DNA of 64,000 nucleotides from Clusia tigrina (lineage: Eukaryota; Arthropoda; Insecta; Diptera; Clusiidae), in contig OV050030.1 of the NCBI GenBank assembly GCA_920105625.2, positions 429,628,240 through 429,692,239 of the forward strand. Direction: 5' to 3'. The notes beneath the pieces were generated by a model. The model had not been told where the DNA came from and did not search any database. It was given only the letters and a program-made list of their open reading frames with translations. Shown one piece after another: positions 1 through 11,600 of this stretch. How positions within the stretch are numbered: position 1 is the stretch's first letter; every line of letters starts with the position of its first letter. Both the position numbers and the translations under genes were made by a program.

Positions 1-1148
1 TACGCTCCCTCTCCACACCTAATGAAAACAATACAACAAATAAACAGCACTCGGAAAGACCAGAAACGCATAAAAGCGCTCGGGACACAAATCAAGCTAA
101 TAACGATGAATAAATATAATATGGGCAAATTTGAAGCAAAACGAAAACGGACGCGTACTCAGACAGTCAGCCATACTCATAAACAAAGCAACATTAACCG
201 GATAAATAAACTCCAAATTAGAGCGTTAACCAAACAAGGTATCCTTTGTGTCGAACGCAATGAAACCCTGCCTGGCGATATGCTACTTTCCCACATTTCA
301 CAACGGGGTGTTAAATTTGAATGGAGCAACTTCAAAAAACTTTGAATAAAATATGTGAAAAGTGGGGTATGAGATAAATGGGGAAAAGGAGAAGCAAAAC
401 AAAGTAAATTAACAATAGAATAGAATAGTAAATTATCTCTCTCATCTCCAAATGAGTGTGCCACAGACAAAGTTTGCTAGCAACTCCCAGTGCTCCGCTC
501 ACTCTTATACCACAACGAGTTCTTGGATCCCAAGTACATCAATTCACGGCAATTAGCTTGCTTACAGACAACTAACCAGCTGCTTTTCTTCTTCCGTTTG
601 AGCTCTGCTCGTGAGATTTTTACTTGTTTCCAATTAACCAAGGAAATGAGGTCGTAACATTTGGAGCTGCAGGTACAAGAAATTACATATGAGAATGCTA
701 TGATCAGTGACGTTAGGATGTGCTGGCATTCTTCATTAGCTACTAGTGTGGAGAAGAATTCCTTTATCTTCATTCTCCACCTGGCTGGAAGTATTTGTTT
801 ACTGCTCTTTAGATTTACGATGACATTTTCAGACTAACAATCATACAAGCCAGCTGCCACTCTTCAACGTGTTAATGACTGCATGCCCACCGCAGCCAAA
901 GAATGGTGCTCTCACACCTACACCCACACTCACTACCACATCAGGTCATCTAAACTGTGCACCCCCGTTTAATGATCGTTAATTCTCATCATTACGCTTT
1001 AGCATTAAAAAGGGAAAAAAATCATTGGTTGCGTGTTTATCTCCACTCTGGCATTGGTAGTAACAATGCCAGCGGCTGCCTTATTGTGGGGGTCTGGCTT
1101 TATTGTACTGGCTGCAATGATAAGCGGATAATTTACTTTTAATTTCAG
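1..1148. other. No gene recognised
   Basis: Intron-like or intergenic DNA. An open frame at 22-345 (+) is rich in Lys, Thr, Gln and Arg, has no recognisable domain and no splice context, and is probably chance. Confidence 0.5.
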
Positions 1149-1184
1149 GCAATTCCCGTTTGCGTGTTTAGCTACAAGGATCCC
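1149..1184 (+). CDS. Candidate 36-nt internal microexon
   Basis: A good 3' splice site (pyrimidine-rich tract ending TTTCAG at 1143-1148) is followed 36 nt later by a consensus donor GTAAGT at 1185-1190. The 36 nt are open in frame 0 and read AIPVCVFSYKDP. This is exactly 12 codons, so inclusion or skipping would keep frame if the exon is phase 0. The product is not recognised. The next candidate exon on this strand is at 5510-5644, but linkage between them is not shown. Short motifs of this kind also arise by chance in AT-rich intergenic DNA, so confidence is low. Confidence 0.25.
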
Positions 1185-1308
1185 GTAAGTAGCCTGCAGG
1201 CAGCTTAGGAATTGCGCATTGAACTCGGAAAAACTTGAACTGAAATAAAGTGAGGATACACCAGTCAATCGAAATACCATTCTTATTACTCCAATGAATA
1301 GCTCTTAA

Positions 1309-1346
1309 TGACAATAACTACAACAACTACAACAACTACAACACCT
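1309..1346. repeat. Microsatellite-like (CAACTA)n tract
   Basis: Short tandem run of CAACTA/ACAACT units, imperfect. No function is inferred. Confidence 0.6.
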
Positions 1347-1647
1347 GCAATGTCAGCATCGGTAAAAACGATAGTCTAATTGTCAGGCAAACAAGTGAGG
1401 CACTTTAGCGTTAAGCTTCAGCACTATGGTGAAGGGTATTCAAACTACCTTAAGTATGTATGATAAATGGAAGAGCGGACTTGGTGGTGACAAATAAACG
1501 ATAGCAGCAGCAATTCAAGACGTGTTCTGATGCCGATTTTATATATGCAAGTCTGAATTGTTTTTTTTTTCTCGGAACAGCTAGTCATATGTAGCACTCA
1601 GACATCATCACATCCATTGCACTGTATTTGACGTTCCATTTTTATTC

Positions 1648-2010
1648 TTCTTTGAATCTACCCGATTTCTGAACAAACCTTAGTAGATCCTGTGCCACTA
1701 AGCAGCCAAAATTTGCACTACTTAGGATGTCAGTGTCAAATACTTCGAACCCAATTCTAGCGAAAGCGGGGCATTGTCAACCGTCTCATCTTTCTCTTCA
1801 CAAGCCTGCAAAACTGCACTGCATGCAATGCCTATCTTTTGCATATGCTTAGCCCATACAAAATGACCTGTCATCAGTCCTACCAGAAGTCTGCAGTCTG
1901 TCCTACCAAGTGACAGAAGAAGCCTTGAGGTTCTATCTGAAATAGCAGGCACCATAGCCCATCTGCTGCCTCTTATAGCCCCCCATTCTGTGCACGGGCA
2001 ACCCAATCAC
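1648..2010 (-). pseudogene. LINE remnant, C-terminal tail of ORF2
   Basis: The minus strand encodes a segment typical of the end of ORF2 in RNase H-bearing insect LINEs (I/LOA/R1 group). It contains SDRTSRLLLSLGRTDCRLLV followed by GLMTGHFVWAKHM and an ACEEKDETVD stretch that normally leads into a Cys/His cluster. The frame shifts near 1770: the expected continuation (PAFARIGFEVFDTD, then ILSSANFG) lies in another frame and ends near 1650. No reverse transcriptase is present upstream, so this is a 5'-truncated dead copy, the usual fate of LINE insertions. The exact clade cannot be decided from this piece. Confidence 0.65.
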
Positions 2011-4600
2011 AAATAGTAGCAAAAGGTATGGAAAGAATGAATTGATTGTTATAATAATAAACTAAAATAACTGTGATATTTTCATATAAATATGAAGATT
2101 ATCTTGTATAAACTATCCATCATCCAGGGTAAACTGAGATTTGTTCTATGGTATTCAGGAAACGAAGAAAGAGAATCAGAATTGTACGCAAATTATTGTT
2201 TCATCTAAAGATACCATTTTAGGGGTATTGCTGTAAAGGACACGCGCACATATTTGCTTCATTCAAATAATGCTAATGAGTGAGCACCTCCGCATATGGC
2301 TGGAGAGAGCATTGGCGCTTCAGAAATTGACAACAACCACTTTTAGGAAGACGCAAATTTGTTGTGTTTTTGAGTCACTTTGCGTACTAATTCCATACGA
2401 AATAATAGAAAAGTAATGAGTAACTGGCCCGAATAGTTTGGGAGTACTAAAAATATTCATAATGGACATTTCTGCTCATCTATGGCCCTCCCCAATATGC
2501 TTCTGTGTCTGCGTAGTATTATGTCCTCTGGTCCATCATTAAATTATTAACAACTGGTTTTTGGTCTTTACTATTGAGTATATTTATTCAGAGAGAAATA
2601 GATGAGTACAGTTCAGTGGTTTTCATAAAAATAAACTAGCGAGCAATCGATACTCAAGAATGTAATCATCAACGCAATGCATTATAGTAATTTATGAGTT
2701 TACACTCGAGAGTAAATATTAGTTATTTTAGTTTATGCGAAATACATTACACGTAGGTGCCACTGAAGTGCTGGGAACTTCACATCCACGTGAAGTTGGC
2801 GAATAGATAACACCAACCGGTACACCGGTGCGATACAAACACACATTAGATTTGAATGCGCCACAAATCTTGACCAATTAGCTAAAAGTCCACAGAAACT
2901 CTCCTCCCACTATTCGACAGAAACGCGTTGTGGAATGCAGCGGTTGCAGCGTTTTACTCTGATAAGCACTTGTGACCTTGCCGGGAGGAAACTTTTGAGC
3001 AGAGGCAGCCGCGTATCGAGGAACCTATATACTAAACACTCAACTGGCTATGCATTTTTAATGACGGTCTTCGATTCCGGATCTTAGACAACAGTTTGAT
3101 TACTCTTTTATTAGGGTTGGTAACCGTCTACAAACTGGAAGAGGTTATAGAACACTCGCAGAGCCGTTCGGAAGCTGATTAATGCCCATCACTGCTAAAA
3201 GTCGCTTACATATGGACACAGTTGAAAATGAAGAATATTGATTTTGAAACGTTTCCCAAATAGTTTGGAAGCTCTTCTTGCTTGTTTTGTCGCTTCCTTT
3301 GACATTGCTCTGTCATTGCTTGTGTTTTGGATGAGCACCAAATAACTTGGCCGCCATTTACTGTTGTGCTACCAATAACAATGTCACAATCTCTGCTAAG
3401 AGAACTCATTACTTGCATTGGTAATTATGCAATATGACATGCAGTTCGTCCTTCGTATGGATTCCCCCGGCGCACTTGATGCACAAGATTTTACTTTGGA
3501 GCAACGACATTTCAGAACTTGCCAATTTTCGGTTACACAAGTGGTGTGTGGCAATTTTGATTGCAAATTGCTGTGTACAATGTAGCATACCTCTAGGCTC
3601 CCTTCAGTTCTCATTTGTAAGGTATGTATATTCGTCCTAGTCAAAGGTAAGTCTCACTTATGCAAACGCTTCAAGGACAATGAGTGAATGTATTTGGAAC
3701 TCGTTAAGAAATATGTTTACACGAAAATTACAGCAAATACACACAAATAGATATTGTATTTTTCAGCATTAGCGGCAGTTACATCTACGCAGCTGATATC
3801 AATATCGGCATGTACATATAATTGCATAATAGCCTGCTTGCTTTTGTTGTTCTATTTATGAGCTCCTGTACGAAGGCTTAAAATTTATGAGCTTACGAGT
3901 TGCAAACACGCACGAGTGTACATTTCTGCATACCAAACATATTCAGTCGCCCTAGGGAAGGCTCTACCCATGTGGATTTTTGTGTAAAATATGCGTGAAA
4001 TCCAAATCCAGGGTACACCAATCAAATGTACACTGAAGTTACTCTCTATCAGAAGCGCAAGTGGGTGATGGTGTAGATGGGGTCGGCTCAGAAAGTCTGT
4101 TGGCTGTCTGGGGTGGCTGTTGTGAGTATAACGCAAGTGTGCGTGTCAATTAATGGAGTGTCAACTGCACGGCTGCCTGCATTAAATTGTTTTTATTGGT
4201 TCATTTATTAACATTTTTGGCATAAATGAAACTGACAATAATTTAATTGAATATAAATTTTGCTCTCGAGTTTAATTAATATGCGGAGGAGCTGGTGTGC
4301 TCGTACGCTGGTTTAATTAAGTTGTCAGGGGCAGTCGCACACACCTGCAGAGAAGATTTTAAAAGCATCAATAAACCTGAACCGTCCGCCCAGTTCTTTC
4401 TGCCGCAGCCAATGAGTCCAGTATAAATGTCAGAAAGGCAATGCATTCTCTGTAATAATACGCCCAACCAGCCTAGAATATCCCCCCTCCTATAGCGCAA
4501 CATAACCTGCGACTACATCGCAATAAGTGCAGTAATTGCACGGTTGCGTGACCTTTGACTGCGTGCGGATATGTGCAAGTGTCATAACTAAAGTAAGGTG
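2011..4600. other. No gene recognised
   Basis: AT-rich noncoding sequence. A stretch at 3434-3640 is open in two frames downstream of a TGCAG, but it reaches stops in both and has no convincing domain. No repeat family was recognised. Confidence 0.45.
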
Positions 4601-4620
4601 AAGCTTTTTGATTTACTCAC

Positions 4621-4890
4621 GCTTTGTGCAATTCCATTGCTGGTGGACGTGGAGCCAGCGGTAGCTGTTGTTGTTGCAGCCGCTGCTGTTGTTGGTTGCT
4701 TGTTAGTTGTTGTTCTGGTTGTTGTCCCTGTGGACGTTGCACTAACATTGGAGGGAACTGGTGAGGCAGGTGGAGTTGGTTGTGGAATTGAGGGGCCCGT
4801 TCTGTTGCGTAGACGGGCCAAAGCACTCTTTAGGCCCTCCGTATTGTTTTTGTAGGGCCCCTTTCCAAACAAAATGCATCCACAAAACAC
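4621..4890 (-). CDS. Candidate coding exon, Pro/Thr/Ala-rich
   Basis: On the minus strand an open frame runs from an ATG at 4890 to a consensus donor GTGAGT (4620-4615), giving 90 complete codons with the exon ending in phase 0. The first 45 residues are complex sequence, including GLKSALARLRNRTGP and then a Pro/Ser-rich part. The second half is low-complexity Thr/Ala/Ser encoded by CAA/CAG/GCA-type triplets. A second minus frame over 4617-4826 reads the same triplets as poly-Gln, which is common in fly proteins, so the true frame is uncertain. Upstream of the ATG a weak acceptor-like TTTGGAAAG near 4867 could instead begin an internal exon. The protein is not recognised. It lies on the opposite strand from the exon at 5510-5644, so the two cannot belong to one transcript. 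Confidence 0.4.
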
Positions 4891-5509
4891 TTTGAACGCT
4901 TACGATACTAAAGGGTGCCGTCCAGCTGCACCCGTTTCCGATTTTAAGGCAGCTGCACTAGTCTATCAAACATATTCGCAATTTTTTACACAAATTTCTT
5001 TCTGTATCTCTTTCTCTGTCTCTCGCTGTTTCTCTTTCACTTTCTTTATCTCTCGCTCCTTGCTTCTGTTCTTCTATTGTATATTAATCTATTTGTATAT
5101 CAGGGAATAAGTAAACATGTTGTTCGCATGTGTAAGGGTATGTGTGATTAATGTTATTCGGCAAAGTGGGAAGTGGGTTTTCCACTTCGAGTAACAGGTA
5201 AAATTTTAATTAAAAATCACGAAAAATACACTGCATTCGGTTTTAAGCTCTGAGATCTCAGTTGCACATATGCACGGCTTCACATAAAAACTCGCATATA
5301 GGGTACAACCCAGAAGGAAACTGGAGGGTCAATTGCTGTTATGCTACTAGGATGAATAAACTTTACATGGCAAAGAGACATATGTGGTGCAGAAGGAGTC
5401 AACCCCCACTGGGAACACTGTAAAGCCACAGCAAGGCTGCATTTTTATTCAATCCAGAGATTTGTAAGGATTCCTATATAAACTATTTTTCAATTTTGTT
5501 TGTTTATAG

Positions 5510-5644
5510 CAACGCTTGTTTACTTTCCAACAAAAACTGCGCAGATTCAAAGAAGTTGAACAAAAAATTGTATATCACATTCACTGGAACAAACATTTTC
5601 TTCAAGATGTTCAAGAAATGCATTTGAAACAGTTTAACAACAAG
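5510..5644 (+). CDS. Candidate internal coding exon, 45 codons
   Basis: The sequence TTTTGTTTGTTTATAG is a strong 3' splice site ending at 5509, and AAG|GTAAGTG is a near-perfect donor at 5644/5645. The 135 nt between them are open in frame 0 and encode 45 residues rich in Gln, Lys, His and Phe, beginning QRLFTFQQKLRRFKEVEQ and ending QFNNK. The composition suggests a soluble helical segment, possibly a coiled coil. The length is a multiple of three and both boundaries are phase 0 in the open frame. I do not recognise the protein. The gene would extend on both sides through long introns filled with transposons. This is the best-supported isolated exon in the first 15 kb. Confidence 0.5.
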
Positions 5645-6389
5645 GTAAGTGCAGCTAAAAGCGGTTGTGCTGGTACTAGAACTGGTCCCTAAACTTGTCA
5701 CAAACTAGCCAGTTTCCCTGCAGGGATATCGCACTATTTTCTTAGGATCATTTTTGTGGTCAGAGCTATGGGGCTTGGGTTGACTGGGGAGAGGTTTGGG
5801 AGTGGACGCCTTTCGCGAAAATATTTTCATTTGCTAAGCCCAGCGACCGCAACATTCATCAGTCAACACAGTCGCGGTGGTTTCGGAGTGATTGCAAAAA
5901 TCTATGTGCGTGCGTGTAAATCTGTGCGAGATCCTCACACGGGCGCTTTTGTTGCAACCGCACAGTTAAATTAAATAGTGATGAGAGACGCCTTTGGCGA
6001 AGTTCAGATCCAGATCTGTAAGAAAATAAAGTAAAATATTGCATTAAATTCTTTTTTGTGTTTTTAATGTAAAACTTAAATATAAATGACAAATATTATT
6101 GCAAAATGCTGGAATCGAGTTGAATAGTTTTAAATGTGATTTCAGAATAATTCTGTAGCAAAGTTCGGAGGAGGACAGTACTACAAAAAGGACACCGAAT
6201 TAAGCCTAATCTGAAATTACTTAGGTTTTTATAGAGGACTGAACTGCGATTTTTCACAATTTGCTATTTAGGAGTTTTTTCTCACAATGCCGACTGGAGA
6301 TATCAAAAAAAATTCTGAGCGCTACTTCATAATCTCTCTGACCTTAGGTTAAGATAGGTTTTCGTGGCAGTCAGTTTACAGACTAATTC
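5645..6389. other. No gene recognised
   Basis: Presumed intron or intergenic DNA between the candidate exon and a LINE remnant. Nothing identifiable was seen. Confidence 0.4.
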
Positions 6390-8305
6390 ACTCAGAACAC
6401 TATGGGTCCATAGCGATACCACCACGTAATACTGGAAGCCTTAATAAAGCGCAGGCTTTGTTTGACCTTCGCGCTGGACACTTCCGAAGGAGAACTAAAG
6501 CGTATTTGCCTAAAGAGCCCACTCTGCTTCTAGCTAGAGCCGGGCACCTACAGAAGAAATGTTCCACAGTCTCCTTCTCCGCATCATCCCCACAGCTTCT
6601 GTAGTATTCATGAGAGAATACTCCCAGCCTGAGAGGATGCCTGTGCAATAGCCAATGACCAGCTATACAAGCCACGACCTTACAGATATCTTTTCTCGAA
6701 AGGTCAAGCAAATCTCTAGATTTTCACCTATTAAGCTCAGGCCACATTAGTCTAGTCGTTAAGCAAGTGCCTTCGTCTGCCAAGACCTATTGGCCTAACG
6801 CACGACGCTATCCTTCAACATCAGTTTACAGGTGGCAATGGGTATTCCAACCTTGCATCTGTCCATACACAAAGGAAGATTGGTACCCCGTTTGGCTAGC
6901 TGATCAGCCTTACAGTTCCCACCCATATCCCTGCGTCCCGGAACCCATATTAGGCATACCCTGAAACGGTCATTTACGGTTGGCAGGCAGTCCTGAGCAA
7001 CCTTTGATTTCAGTGCCACTGAGTTTATTGACTTGATGGCCGCTTGGTTATCCGAGTAGGTATTAATGTTTTTGTTACGGCTTATTTAAGTAGACGGCTG
7101 CCTACTTTATGGCTGCGACCTCTGTTTGATAAACACTCCAATGGTCGGCGAGACGGAACGAAAGTACCAGTCCCAGTTCTTTTCAGAAAACTCCAAAGCC
7201 GACTCTATCGTCAAGCTTGGATCCATCGGTGTAGAAATTCAGTACCCCCTTCTCCATTGCATGGGTGTTTGCCACTCCCTTCTAGACGGAAAATGTGTCT
7301 GGAAGTGCCTATCAAAGTTGAGGTTAGATATAGAGTGGTCAATGTGTTGGATAGAACTACTCCAGGTGTGCACGATAGTCGTGTGGCCAGTCGGCCGATC
7401 ATTCCACCGTGCATTTCAGCCTTATCATTGATATGGGGGTCACTTGATTCCCTACCAGATCTGGTGTAGGTAGGTTGAGAATCAATTCTAATGCTTTAGT
7501 TGAGGTGGTCCCTAAACGACTAGAAATGCACAGAAAAGCTGTTCTTTGGATCTTGCTCAGAAACTTCAAATAACTTTGTTTCTGAGTGGCTGGCCACCAT
7601 ACCCGTATTCTATATAACAATATGGGTCTGACCATAGAGATGTACAGCCAGTGCATAATTCGTGGTGATAGCCCCCACCTCATTCCGACCACTTTTTCAC
7701 AAGTGTACAACGCAATATTGGCCTTCCTAACTCTTTCCTAAATATTGGGTTTCCAAGTTTCTTGTCGTTGCAGTAATTAGATGATAGACTATCGTCCCTG
7801 CAACAACCAAGTTTCCTGTCTAGTGTTAGTTCCAGATATTTGACCGCCTCCTTCATCGGAATTTCCACACCTTTGTAAATTAGTGGGGAGACCGTAGGAG
7901 GTATATTTTCTTAGAGAAGAGGATTAATTCCATTTTATCGGGGTTTATTCCTAATCACCTTCTTTCAGTCCAACAAGTAAGAGTGGCCATGTTAGAGCGC
8001 AAAATATCCATAAGTGTGTTTGGATATTTCCGTCGGGTCACAATTGCCAAATCGCCAGCATAGGCGACGACGTGGCAAAATCCCCCCACCCCCTATATCT
8101 TTCTAGGGATAACAGTAAGGGAGTTACCGCTAAATTCCAGAGCAGGAGGGAGATAACTTCACCCTCAGGAGTACCTCTCGCAGACCTGTCTGCTTAAAGT
8201 GCAGGTTCCTAAGCTGGCAGTTACCTTTCTTCTCACGAGTACAGTCTCAATTAGTGTAACCACATTAGGATCAACGCCTACAGCGATCAACGCTAATAGC
8301 TCACG
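6390..8305 (-). pseudogene. LINE remnant with RT and RNase H
   Basis: Reading the minus strand from 8305 down, a reverse transcriptase segment appears with GTPEGEVISLLLWNL at about 8175-8130 (family motif GTPQGGxxSPLLWN). It is followed by YAGDLAIV near 8060, a variant of the catalytic YADD box in which one Asp is Gly. Then come KYLELTLDRKL near 7850 and a thumb-like segment WGLSPRIMHWLYISMVRPIL at 7670-7610. RNase H sequence follows with LIWVPGRRDMGGNCKADQLA at about 6960-6890, then a tail segment ending near 6400. Many frameshifts and stops separate the pieces. This fits an I/LOA/R1-group LINE, and the clade cannot be fixed by eye. The endonuclease and ORF1 are absent. Confidence 0.75.
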
Positions 8306-8595
8306 GTACGATTGCTGTAGACGACGCGCTTGAATGTGTACAGAATTTGTCATTTTTTTGCAACTTCCCTGCGGAACTACAAATTGGGTTGTTCATGTTT
8401 ACAAAGAAACAAATCGCAACGCAAACTACACAAAAAAATAACAGCGAATTACTACGCCAAATGCATACACAACTTGAAAATGACCAAATGTCAGTCAGCC
8501 CGAAAGCATGCAATGGAAAGTTGCCTGCAGGAATTTAGGTCGCATGTGTGCAAAGGATACGAGCAAACAAAGCAGAGGCAAACAAAAAAAAGGAC

Positions 8596-9421
8596 AAAAT
8601 TGTCCTCTTTTGTGTTTCAATGCCTGGTTGGTTGCTTGTTTGGTTGTCTTATGAATTAATTAAGAAAAAAATAAACAAATTAACCAACGTTCTAGGCTCC
8701 AAGCTGCTTCAGACAATATTTTAAATTATTGCGGGAATTTAATGAATGCATGCACGCCACCCGCCACTGCATGATCTGAGCGCCTGGTTGCTGCGTTACG
8801 TATGAAGAGAAGCAGAAACCAAAATTGATACCATGGGTTGGGATGTATAAAGCAGCCTTCTGCGGACTTGATTGTTTAAAACTGGCAACGCATGAGAGGG
8901 TAAATCCACAAGTCAGCTGCAAGCAACTTGCCACCGATGATTATTTTTACCAACACACCTTTTGGGCCAATAAGTATACACAATTAAATTACTTGAAAAA
9001 ACACCAACTTAGTATTCCGCAGAGCTCATAAATTTTATATGTAGAATAAGAGTTAATTTTTATTTTTCATTTTATAAATAAATAAAAATAAAAAAATAGT
9101 TTTTCGCATCACTCATCACTTAGTTTGACTGCTCTCATTTCCGTGTGAGCAGTTGTGCAGCTTTTGTAACCATGCCATGACTTTAAAGACACATTAATCG
9201 GAAAATGGCACTCTCCATTGGGGACTTCGTAATGCGAGTACCTACCAGTCTCATATGCCTGTCATATTGACACCACTGTTGAGCTTGTCGTGCTCGCAGC
9301 TATTCTTTTTAGTTCAAGGATACGAGTATTTACAACTGCAACAAGCTCGCGTGGATTGTTGCTGTTGACCACCCAAACAGGTCTACTAGTTGAGATAGGT
9401 TGTTAATAATACTTAAGTATT
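8596..9421. repeat. 826-bp tandem duplication, copy 1
   Basis: This block recurs immediately downstream at 9422-10247 with an offset of 826 bp and looks identical throughout by eye; the last base of the unit differs (T versus A). It begins AAAATTGTCCTC and ends AATACTTAAGTAT. No coding potential or known repeat family was recognised. At its left edge AGGACA/TGTCCT (8591-8606) forms a small inverted repeat. Confidence 0.9.
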
Positions 9422-10247
9422 AAAATTGTCCTCTTTTGTGTTTCAATGCCTGGTTGGTTGCTTGTTTGGTTGTCTTATGAATTAATTAAGAAAAAAATAA
9501 ACAAATTAACCAACGTTCTAGGCTCCAAGCTGCTTCAGACAATATTTTAAATTATTGCGGGAATTTAATGAATGCATGCACGCCACCCGCCACTGCATGA
9601 TCTGAGCGCCTGGTTGCTGCGTTACGTATGAAGAGAAGCAGAAACCAAAATTGATACCATGGGTTGGGATGTATAAAGCAGCCTTCTGCGGACTTGATTG
9701 TTTAAAACTGGCAACGCATGAGAGGGTAAATCCACAAGTCAGCTGCAAGCAACTTGCCACCGATGATTATTTTTACCAACACACCTTTTGGGCCAATAAG
9801 TATACACAATTAAATTACTTGAAAAAACACCAACTTAGTATTCCGCAGAGCTCATAAATTTTATATGTAGAATAAGAGTTAATTTTTATTTTTCATTTTA
9901 TAAATAAATAAAAATAAAAAAATAGTTTTTCGCATCACTCATCACTTAGTTTGACTGCTCTCATTTCCGTGTGAGCAGTTGTGCAGCTTTTGTAACCATG
10001 CCATGACTTTAAAGACACATTAATCGGAAAATGGCACTCTCCATTGGGGACTTCGTAATGCGAGTACCTACCAGTCTCATATGCCTGTCATATTGACACC
10101 ACTGTTGAGCTTGTCGTGCTCGCAGCTATTCTTTTTAGTTCAAGGATACGAGTATTTACAACTGCAACAAGCTCGCGTGGATTGTTGCTGTTGACCACCC
10201 AAACAGGTCTACTAGTTGAGATAGGTTGTTAATAATACTTAAGTATA
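9422..10247. repeat. 826-bp tandem duplication, copy 2
   Basis: Direct, head-to-tail second copy of 8596-9421. Near-complete identity implies a recent event or an assembly duplication. Nothing in it identifies a mobile element. Confidence 0.9.
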
Positions 10248-11399
10248 GGAATGTAACAAATGGATATATAAAAAAGCCCACAAATCTTCAACAATATAAT
10301 TTTTTGTAAGGAACGTCTAAAATGGACGATCTTACCTCTGATTTCAGCCGTTACAAAGTGAACAAAATTGGTCTATCAATAGACTGAACGGTCGATTCGA
10401 AGAAATTGGTTGGTTCTATGTTTATCCATTATTGTCCAAGTGAGTCTAGCCGTATGGCAGGATTCAGCATCAAATGGTCAGGAAGACGAAGGGAGATTTT
10501 TAAGTCAGTTTTTCGGAAAAGATACCGCTATGTAGCACAAGACCCACAAAAATATAACCGCACGCAAAAATAGACTGCCTACTTTCAGTTTGCACCGATC
10601 TTTCAGCGGGCTTTGCCTACTTTCAACGACACTGTAGTTATTTACGTTTCACATATTCTTAAATTAGCGATTATACTGTCCTTAACACTCATCTGTGCGA
10701 TTCCATATAGCTCACATTTAGTTTCAACTGCTGGCGTAGAGTACTGTATAACTTTTGAGTGTAGTCGGCGAACTTAAAGGCATGCTTTTGCAGCATTTGC
10801 AGACTACATGTCCGAAGAAAGGTGAAGGGATCCACACGATACGCTAAACAATTTATGGAACAAAGTAAACTCAGAATTAAGGCTGCGGGCGGCACGGGCT
10901 TCAAAACAAAACAACCAACAACCAGCAACAAACGGAAGCGACGCATTTTTGCTTGCAATGTACGAATAGTTTGCCAAATGCTTTGTTTCCTTCTGTGTGC
11001 GTTTGTTTATTCGTCCGTTTGGTTGTGTGTGTTGGTTGCGAAATAGCACATTTCCATGCAAAGGTATCATTTTTTCATCAAATTTTTTGGTTCCAAGTAA
11101 GCGGCGACTGGCTGCGCTGGTTGGTGCTTACGTGCCCTGGCAAGGATTCACTCAAGGGTGTTTCTGTCGAACGAATATTTGAGTGAATTTTATTGTTTAT
11201 TCATTACGCAAAATAAGTTTGCACAATCATGGGAGTTTTCGAACTTAAATAACAACAAATTTTAAACATTACTTTAGAAAGATTCAGATTAAAGGCCTCA
11301 TAGGATAATTAACCGTAATTGTCATTAATAGGGCTGTTTAGTTGCCCCTCATTACAGTAGTGTTATAAAGAATACATTGATGTGTTTAAAACAGCGTGT
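10248..11399. other. No gene recognised
   Basis: Short open frames at 10689-11186 on both strands overlap one another, have no domains, and are probably chance. Confidence 0.4.
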
Positions 11400-11600
11400 A
11401 CGATCAATGAACAATGTTTTTATATTAGTTGTTTAATGCTGATGGGAGATATTTAGCTATAGTTTCTAATTCGTCTCTTTTAATTTTAATGTTCTCTTTC
11501 CATTTAAGTTTTGTGTCTAGGGTCATTCCAAGATACTTTGCTGTATTTGAATACGGTATCTGGCTGCCAAATATATTAATCGGCAGAATGGATATATTTT

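Noticed and set aside
22..345. 107-codon plus-strand open frame
   Set aside because: Lys/Arg/Thr/Gln-rich translation of AT-rich DNA, no domain, no splice sites, overlapped by an equally long antisense frame.
3434..3640. Possible exon after a TGCAG acceptor
   Set aside because: The frame ends in a stop before any donor, and the acceptor lacks a good pyrimidine tract.
4617..4826. Poly-Gln protein frame antisense to the Val/Ala frame
   Set aside because: Same triplet repeat read in another frame; the 4621-4890 frame is longer and has a complex N-terminal part, so it was preferred, without certainty.
10689..11186. Cluster of short overlapping frames on both strands
   Set aside because: None has a domain or conserved-looking composition; they appear to be chance in a stop-poor stretch.
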